Below are positions 1-4,994 of a stretch of DNA of 10,744 nucleotides, piece by piece. Source of the stretch: Spirochaetaceae bacterium (GTDB lineage Bacteria; Spirochaetota; Spirochaetia; B11-G9). Below the pieces are notes generated by a model, which saw nothing but the letters and a program-made list of their open reading frames with translations, did not search any database and was not told the origin of the DNA. The stretch is from positions 1-10,744 of the forward strand of contig DAOVSY010000074.1 of NCBI GenBank assembly GCA_030633365.1, written 5' to 3'. How positions within the stretch are numbered: the first letter of the stretch is position 1; each line of letters begins with the position of its first letter. The position numbers were made by a program, and so were the translations under genes.

Positions 1-651
1 GAAAACTTTAAAAAAGCTGAAGAATACTGGAGCTCTATTAGATCTGATTCAGATGCGGAGTATGATGATCTCTATTCAATGGATGCTGAAGAGCTGGAAC
101 CTATGGTTACCTGGGGCATTAACCCTGGACAAAGTGTGGGAGTAGGAGAAACTATGCCTCTTTTAAGAGATCTTGATTCTGATAACAGGGAAACTGTGGC
201 CCAGGCTTATAAACATATGAATTTTAAAGAGGGTTCTCCTATTCTTGGGCAGGAAATAAATGTTGCATTTATTGGGTCATGTACGAATGGAAGAATTTCA
301 GATTTAAGAGTAGCTGCAAAAATAGCAAGAGGAAGAAAGGTTAGCCCCGGAGTACGGGCTTTGGTTGTTCCGGGTTCTAAACATGTTGCAAAACAAGCAG
401 AAGCTGAGGGTTTGGATAAAATTTTTATCGAAGCTGGATTTCAGTGGAGAAATGCCGGATGTTCAATGTGCCTTGCTATGAACTCAGATAAACTAAAGGG
501 CAGGGAACTTTCTGCAAGTTCTTCAAATCGTAATTTTATTGGGCGTCAGGGCTCTCCTACTGGACGAACCCTGTTAATGAGCCCTGCAATGGTTGCTGCA
601 GCAGCTGTTTCAGGCAAAGTAGTGGATTCCAGAGACCTGGAAGAGGTTTGA
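1..651 (+). CDS. leuC: 3-isopropylmalate dehydratase large subunit (3' part)
   Basis: This is the C-terminal 216 residues of LeuC. The reading frame is open from the first base, so the gene begins upstream of the window; by comparison with a ~466-residue LeuC, roughly 250 residues are missing. With LeuD it interconverts 2- and 3-isopropylmalate in leucine synthesis in the cytoplasm, using a [4Fe-4S] cluster. All three cluster cysteines are visible: one in GSCTNG (residue 94 of the visible part) and two in GCSMCLAMN (154 and 157). The spacing of 60 and 63 residues equals that of E. coli C347/C407/C410. The family end signature [16 protein letters not shown] followed by [12 protein letters not shown] is also intact. 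The stop lies one base before the leuD start, so the two are co-transcribed and probably translationally coupled. Homoaconitase-type paralogues are possible, but the long bacterial-type LeuD partner favours LeuC. Confidence 0.95.
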   Translation, partial: ENFKKAEEYWSSIRSDSDAEYDDLYSMDAEELEPMVTWGINPGQSVGVGETMPLLRDLDSDNRETVAQAYKHMNFKEGSPILGQEINVAFIGSCTNGRISDLRVAAKIARGRKVSPGVRALVVPGSKHVAKQAEAEGLDKIFIEAGFQWRNAGCSMCLAMNSDKLKGRELSASSSNRNFIGRQGSPTGRTLLMSPAMVAAAAVSGKVVDSRDLEEV

Positions 652-652
652 A

Positions 653-1270
653 ATGGTTACAAAAGAAATGAAAAGAGAATTACTCTCCGGTAGATGTATT
701 CCTGTCAGAGGTAATGATATTGATACAGATAGAATTATCCCGGCACGTTATATGAAGGTCGTATCCTTTTCCGGTTTAGGTGAGTTTGCTTTTTATGATG
801 AACGATTTACCAGTAGCGGAAGCCTTAAGGATCACTCTTTTAATAATGAGGAATATAAAGGCGCTTCAGTTCTGCTGGTTAATAAAAATTTTGGTTGCGG
901 ATCTTCCCGTGAACATGCCCCTCAGGCCTTGAACCGGGCTGGTATAAGAGCTGTGATTGGTGAATCTTTTGCTGAAATTTTTGAAGGTAACTGTGGTGCA
1001 ATGGGTATTCCAGCACTTACAGTCTCTTCTGATGTAATTGAGGAACTAATGACTGAAACTGAAAAACATCCTGAAATGGAAATGGAAATTGATATAAGAG
1101 GTACTAAAATAAATTTTAAAGGTACTGATTATATATTTAACATCCCTGATTCAAGCAGATCAGCTCTTCTTGAAGGAACCTGGGATACTACTGCATCACT
1201 TCTTGCATCAAAAAATGCTATAATTTCGAAGGCAGAAGCTCTTTCCTATACCAGTGGATTCTCAAAATGA
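653..1270 (+). CDS. leuD: 3-isopropylmalate dehydratase small subunit
   Basis: This 205-residue protein is the swivel-domain subunit that completes the isopropylmalate isomerase active site with LeuC. Visible motifs are GNDIDTDRIIPARYMK (residues 20-35), NFGCGSSREHAPQAL (79-93), which carries the substrate-binding Ser/Arg segment, and FAEIFEGNCGAMGIPAL (107-122). The length matches the bacterial LeuD class (~200 residues) rather than the short archaeal or homoaconitase form (~165). The ATG at 653 is supported by the ribosome binding site GGAAGAGG at 639-646, inside the end of leuC, with 6 nt of spacing. No leuB or leuA follows; the next gene is an unrelated lipase. No convincing stem-loop terminator is seen in the 78 bp after the stop. 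Confidence 0.96.
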   Translation: MVTKEMKRELLSGRCIPVRGNDIDTDRIIPARYMKVVSFSGLGEFAFYDERFTSSGSLKDHSFNNEEYKGASVLLVNKNFGCGSSREHAPQALNRAGIRAVIGESFAEIFEGNCGAMGIPALTVSSDVIEELMTETEKHPEMEMEIDIRGTKINFKGTDYIFNIPDSSRSALLEGTWDTTASLLASKNAIISKAEALSYTSGFSK

Positions 1271-1348
1271 CTAACAAATTCAGAGAAATAATCAACTGAT
1301 AATTTAAAAAAATTACATAAATATATTAAAAAAGAGTATTATTAATAT

Positions 1349-2623
1349 ATGAAGAAAAAAGAAAAATATGCTCTGGTTTTGGCTGGTGGTGGCGCCAAGG
1401 GAGCTTATCAAATTGGTGCCTGGAAAGCCTTTAATGAACTTGGTCTTGAGATATGTGCAGTTGCTGGTGCTTCTGTGGGCGCTTTAAATGCTACTTTATT
1501 TGCACAAAATAATTATGAACGTGCCCTGGAACTTTGGGAGAATATATCTCTTGATAAGGTTGTTACACTACCTCCTGATTTAATCATTGATGGGAAATTC
1601 CATATTAGAAAATTTGGTTTTTTACATTTACGAGAAATAAATAAATCTATTCTTAAATATGGGGGACTGGATTCAACTCCCCTGCAAAATCTTATAAACA
1701 ATTATGTTGATGAAAACAGCATTAGAAAATCCAATATTGACCTTGGTCTTGTTACGGTAAATGTTAACAGATTAAAACCAGTTGAAATATTTCTGGATAA
1801 TATCCCAGAGGGACAGCTGAGTGATTATCTCCTTGCAAGTGCTTCCTTTCCAGCTTTTAAACAAGCTACTATAGACGGGAAAAATTATACAGATGGAGGT
1901 ATCTACGATAATATTCCTTATAAAATGATAAAAGAAAGAGGTTATAAAAAAATTATTATTGTTGATATTGCCGGACCGGGATTTAATAGAAAGCCTGATA
2001 TAGAGGGCACTCAGACAATTTATATTAAAAATACATCGGATATAGGCAGTGTCCTTAATTTTGATCAAAATATTCTAAAAGAGCTTCTAAATTTAGGTTA
2101 TCTGGATACCATGAAAACTTTTGGGAAAATAGATGGTAATAAATATTTTATTAATGCTAATTCAAAAATTGAAGATCAATTAGAACGTATTATTAGTAAT
2201 AATTTAGAAATTAGAAAAATGCTTCCTAGAAGTATGCGTTTGTATCATAAAATATCTTTATCTTTTCTTGAATGTGCAGCATCTGTTTTGGGAATAGAAA
2301 AGAGTAACAGATATGATATATCGGATTTATTGAAAGAAATAGAAACAAGTTATTATGAAATTGTTACTAGTAGTGAAAAAAAAGGTAGACACCATTATAT
2401 TTCAGATTTTAAATCAATGAGAAGAATTATGAAAAAGCGTTATGGTAAACGGGAGATTTTTAAATATCCGCCTTTTGAGTATTATCATATTTTAAATAGA
2501 GTTCTGGATGGAAAGAAATTGCATGCTGCAGAGAAAACGTTAAATTTATTTTTCCCTTCTTTACCTGCCGGGTTGTTTTTTATTGATAAAGTAATAAAAA
2601 ATAAGGATAAGAAATTAGTTTAA
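1349..2623 (+). CDS. Patatin-like phospholipase family protein
   Basis: This 424-residue protein is a predicted Ser/Asp-dyad acyl hydrolase acting on lipids. All three catalytic elements of the patatin fold are present: the oxyanion-hole loop GGGAKG (residues 13-18), the nucleophile elbow GASVG with Ser42, and the catalytic Asp182 in DGGIYDNIP. No signal peptide or membrane helix is seen, so it is probably cytoplasmic or membrane-peripheral; the actual substrate cannot be read from the sequence. The catalytic domain fills about residues 5-215. The remaining ~200 residues are rich in Lys, Tyr and Ile with no motif I recognise, although patatin proteins of about 400 residues with such a tail occur in low-GC bacteria. 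The ATG at 1349 sits correctly just before the first beta-strand, but the ribosome site upstream is poor (only AAAGAG about 12 nt away). Its 3' end overlaps the convergent receiver gene by 9 bp. Confidence 0.9.
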   Translation: MKKKEKYALVLAGGGAKGAYQIGAWKAFNELGLEICAVAGASVGALNATLFAQNNYERALELWENISLDKVVTLPPDLIIDGKFHIRKFGFLHLREINKSILKYGGLDSTPLQNLINNYVDENSIRKSNIDLGLVTVNVNRLKPVEIFLDNIPEGQLSDYLLASASFPAFKQATIDGKNYTDGGIYDNIPYKMIKERGYKKIIIVDIAGPGFNRKPDIEGTQTIYIKNTSDIGSVLNFDQNILKELLNLGYLDTMKTFGKIDGNKYFINANSKIEDQLERIISNNLEIRKMLPRSMRLYHKISLSFLECAASVLGIEKSNRYDISDLLKEIETSYYEIVTSSEKKGRHHYISDFKSMRRIMKKRYGKREIFKYPPFEYYHILNRVLDGKKLHAAEKTLNLFFPSLPAGLFFIDKVIKNKDKKLV

Positions 2624-2974
2624 AAGCCTTTCAACTGTATTTAGAAGTTTATTAGCGGAAAAAGGTTTTATGATCCAGTTATCTATTCCCGGAATATGTT
2701 CCCAGGAGTTTTTACCAATATCATCAGCTAGCATAAGTAATGGTATAGAGCTATATTTATTTACTGAGTTTATTTCATTTGTAAAATATACAATTTTCCC
2801 ATTATCGATATTCATATCTGCAATTATCAATCCAATACTATACTCTGAAAGTATATATAATCCTTCGGTTGTGGAGTCTGTAGATAAAACTTCATATCCG
2901 TATTCTTTAAGAGTCAAATAAATATTTTTAGAAACTGCTTCCGAATTTTCTAATAGTAATACATTTACTGCCAT
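2615..2974 (-). CDS. Stand-alone response-regulator receiver protein, partly degenerate
   Basis: This 119-residue protein consists of one receiver (CheY-like) domain with no output domain. The phosphoacceptor aspartate is Asp53 (IIADMNID), and the conserved lysine is Lys103 in WIIKPF. Two other active-site positions are altered. The acidic pair that binds Mg2+ after beta-1 is Glu9-Asn10 instead of Asp-Asp or Glu-Asp. The Thr/Ser at the end of beta-4 is Ala83 (LLMLA). It may therefore be phosphorylated poorly or signal without phosphorylation. The start at 2974 has a good ribosome site, AGAGG, overlapping the stop of the upstream sigma gene, so the two are co-transcribed and probably translationally coupled. 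No histidine kinase lies in the window. A regulatory role on the sigma factor, like RssB for RpoS, is only a hypothesis from adjacency. Confidence 0.85.
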   Translation of the reverse strand: MAVNVLLLENSEAVSKNIYLTLKEYGYEVLSTDSTTEGLYILSEYSIGLIIADMNIDNGKIVYFTNEINSVNKYSSIPLLMLADDIGKNSWEHIPGIDNWIIKPFSANKLLNTVERLLN

Positions 2975-2983
2975 ATTTACCTC

Positions 2984-3907
2984 TCAGGCAATCATTTCTT
3001 CCAGTTCTTTAATCTCCTTAAAAGTTCTAAGTTTGCTTATACAATTATTTTGTATTTGTCTTACTCTTTCTCTTGTAATACCCATAAGAGAGCCAATTTC
3101 TTCCAGTGTCAGTGGGCATTCACCTGATAATCCATATCTTAGTTTGATAATCCTTTTTTCTCTTGAAGAAAGTTCACCAAGTGAAGAATCTAAAATATCC
3201 TGTAAGTTTTTTGTTAGAGCACTTTCGAAGGGTTGTTCGTAATTATCATCATGTATAAGATCGGAAAGAGAGCTGTTGTTTTCTTCATTAATAGTAGTAT
3301 CCAAAGATGTTATATCGGTCCAGTATGATAAATAGAGTTCTATTTTTTCTGTACTCAAATTCATATAGTCTGCGATTTCTTCAATTTTTGGCTCTCTGCC
3401 ATATTGCTGAGATAAGTACTTAATTATTGAGTGACATTTTTTTACAGAATTTAGGATATGAATAGGAATCCTAATTGTTCTTCCTTTATCTGCAACTGAT
3501 TTTAGTACTGATTGTTGAATCCACCAGGAACCATATGTAGAGAATCTAAATTTTTTTGTATAGTCAAATCTTTCAACAGCCTCAATAAGTCCAATATTAC
3601 CCTCATCAATCAGATCGAGAAGATTTAAACCTCTGTACTGGTATTTTTTTGCTATTGATACTACAAGCCTCAGGTTGGAAGTAATCATTTGTTCTCTTAA
3701 CTTGTTGTATTCCTCTTTTATTTCTTTTAATCCTACAATATTTTTATCTAAGTTTTTTTCGAGATTGAAAATTTCAATTTTTAGATTTTGAATTTTCTCA
3801 CCTAAATCCAATTCTTCCTCTTTGGAAAGTAGGGGATATTTTGATATCTGTTTAAGATAGAGAGCTAAAGGATCTATTTCTAAATTACTACTTAATTCAT
3901 TTCTCAT
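2984..3907 (-). CDS. Alternative sigma-70 family RNA polymerase sigma factor (group 2, RpoS-like)
   Basis: This 307-residue sigma factor has region 1.2 at about residues 11-40 (DPLALYLKQISKYPLLSKEEE). Region 2 spans about 75-150, with the core-binding and -10 elements LRLVVSIAKKYQYRG, IDEGNIGLIEAVERFD and FSTYGSWWIQQSV. Region 3 is at about 152-200 and region 4 at about 245-295, where the helix-turn-helix reads TLEEIGSLMGITRERVRQIQ. Region 1.1 is absent and the protein is short, so it is unlikely to be the housekeeping RpoD; region 4.2 resembles RpoS. About 25 extra charged residues (about 41-70, probably helical) separate region 1.2 from region 2.1. The -12 contact that is Thr440 in E. coli sigma-70 is Leu135 here. 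The ATG at 3907 has AGGAG at 3915-3919 with 7 nt spacing. The receiver gene follows 9 nt downstream. I cannot tell RpoS function from sequence, so no symbol is given. Confidence 0.92.
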   Translation of the reverse strand: MRNELSSNLEIDPLALYLKQISKYPLLSKEEELDLGEKIQNLKIEIFNLEKNLDKNIVGLKEIKEEYNKLREQMITSNLRLVVSIAKKYQYRGLNLLDLIDEGNIGLIEAVERFDYTKKFRFSTYGSWWIQQSVLKSVADKGRTIRIPIHILNSVKKCHSIIKYLSQQYGREPKIEEIADYMNLSTEKIELYLSYWTDITSLDTTINEENNSSLSDLIHDDNYEQPFESALTKNLQDILDSSLGELSSREKRIIKLRYGLSGECPLTLEEIGSLMGITRERVRQIQNNCISKLRTFKEIKELEEMIA

Positions 3908-3984
3908 CTCTTATCTCCTGAAACTTATTTACAGTACTAAGTTTGCCGTATAGAGATGCAGTTGCCAATCAGGGTATTTTGAGA

Positions 3985-4013
3985 CTTTCTATAGGGGAAT
4001 CCCCCATAGAAAG
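3985..4013 (-). terminator. Strong hairpin after lgt, candidate terminator without a U-tract
   Basis: Two 13-nt arms flank a 3-nt loop, starting 9 nt after the lgt stop codon. As minus-strand RNA all 13 positions pair, one of them as a G-U wobble (bases 3993/4005). As plus-strand RNA that position is an A-C mismatch. This favours function in the minus-strand transcript leaving lgt. It is not followed by a T-run on the minus strand, so it is not a classical intrinsic terminator; it could be a factor-dependent terminator, an RNA-stability element, or part of the sigma-gene leader. The T-run on the plus side (4018-4024) would fit plus-strand termination, but no plus-strand gene enters here except possible readthrough from the patatin gene. 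Confidence 0.45.
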
Positions 4014-4022
4014 AATGATTTT

Positions 4023-4994
4023 TTAGGTTTTGTTTATACGTTTTTGAATTTTTCTGTTAGAGAACTTTTTTGAACTTTTATTATCTGCTTTTTGGGGAGT
4101 CTTTCCCTTGTAGTGGTTCGCAATAAAAAGTATGAATATTCCAAGAATAATCATTAGAAAGCAAAGAATTTGACCCATTGAGAACTTAAAGAATATAAAG
4201 CCAAGATCTCCATCAGGTTCTCTGAAGTATTCAATAAAGAATCTAACTGTACCATAGCCAATTAGATAAACTGCCAGTAGAAACCCATGAAAGGCTTTTC
4301 TTTTTCTAAAAATGAACCATATAATAACCCACAGGAATATTCCTTCAAAAAAAGCTTCATACAATTGAGACGGGTGCCTGGGAAGGTTTACAGCACTTAA
4401 ACCCTGATAAGGTAAACCTGCTTTTTCAGCCAGTTTTTTTACCCATTCAAGTTTTGTTGACATTGCAGGAGCATAGGGAAAAATCATTCCCCAGGAAACA
4501 CTGGTAACTCTGCCCCACAATTCACCATTAATAAAATTCCCCAGTCGCCCAAAGGTGTATCCTAATGGTATTCCTGCTACAAGGAGATCCGCCATGTGAA
4601 AAAAAGACAGTTTTTTGGATTTTACGTAGATAATTAAACCCAGAACAGCCCCGATTAACCCCCCATGGTAACTCATTCCCTGAAGACCAACCATTTGCAT
4701 CTCAGAATTAAAAGGCCAGAAAATAAGCCATGGTTTTCTCCAATAAAGACCACTTGTATCATAAACAAGTGTTGAAAATATTCTGGCTCCAATAATAAGA
4801 CCAAGAATTGTCCAGAAAAATAAATTTACAATATCATCATCGCTTATTTTGAGCTGGTCTTTTTTTACCTGATACTTAAATAATATATAAGTGGTTCCAA
4901 ATGCAAAGAGATACATTAGCCCATACCAATGAAAAGGCAGTCCTGGTATTATTACTGGATTGATCCAAATAGGATAATTAAGAAAAGCAAGCAT
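4023..4994 (-). CDS. lgt: Prolipoprotein diacylglyceryl transferase
   Basis: Lgt is an integral inner-membrane enzyme that moves the diacylglyceryl group of phosphatidylglycerol onto the lipobox cysteine of prolipoproteins, the first step of lipoprotein maturation. This 323-residue copy has the multi-helix layout and the known essential residues: Tyr24 (HWYGLMY), His110 in HGGLIG, the signature GRLGNFINGELWGR with Arg150, Asn153, Glu158 and Gly161, RHPSQLYEA (206-214), and Arg251/Glu255 in RFFIEYFREPD. These match E. coli Y26, H103, R143, N146, E151, G154, R239 and E243. It is about 30 residues longer than E. coli Lgt because of a Lys-rich cytoplasmic tail (about 296-323). The start codon follows the fapA stop with no gap (TAAATG), and its ribosome site AAGGA lies 7 nt upstream inside fapA, so translation is coupled. 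Spirochaetes carry many lipoproteins, so this gene should be highly used. Confidence 0.97.
   Translation of the reverse strand: MLAFLNYPIWINPVIIPGLPFHWYGLMYLFAFGTTYILFKYQVKKDQLKISDDDIVNLFFWTILGLIIGARIFSTLVYDTSGLYWRKPWLIFWPFNSEMQMVGLQGMSYHGGLIGAVLGLIIYVKSKKLSFFHMADLLVAGIPLGYTFGRLGNFINGELWGRVTSVSWGMIFPYAPAMSTKLEWVKKLAEKAGLPYQGLSAVNLPRHPSQLYEAFFEGIFLWVIIWFIFRKRKAFHGFLLAVYLIGYGTVRFFIEYFREPDGDLGFIFFKFSMGQILCFLMIILGIFILFIANHYKGKTPQKADNKSSKKFSNRKIQKRINKT

Noticed and set aside
1271..1348. Terminator for leuCD or promoter for the patatin gene in the 78-bp gap
   Set aside because: Only weak AT-rich inverted repeats such as ATATTA/TAATAT and no good -35/-10 pair; matches of this quality are expected by chance here.
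1772..2068. 98-residue minus-strand open frame inside the patatin gene
   Set aside because: It is opposite conserved patatin motifs, is rich in Ile/Asn/Ser/Phe from AT-rich sequence, and has no supporting start signal.
3908..3984. Promoter of the sigma gene (TTGGCA with various -10 candidates; also a sigma-54 site)
   Set aside because: No -10 box lies at proper spacing from TTGGCA, and the GG-to-GC distance does not fit sigma-54.
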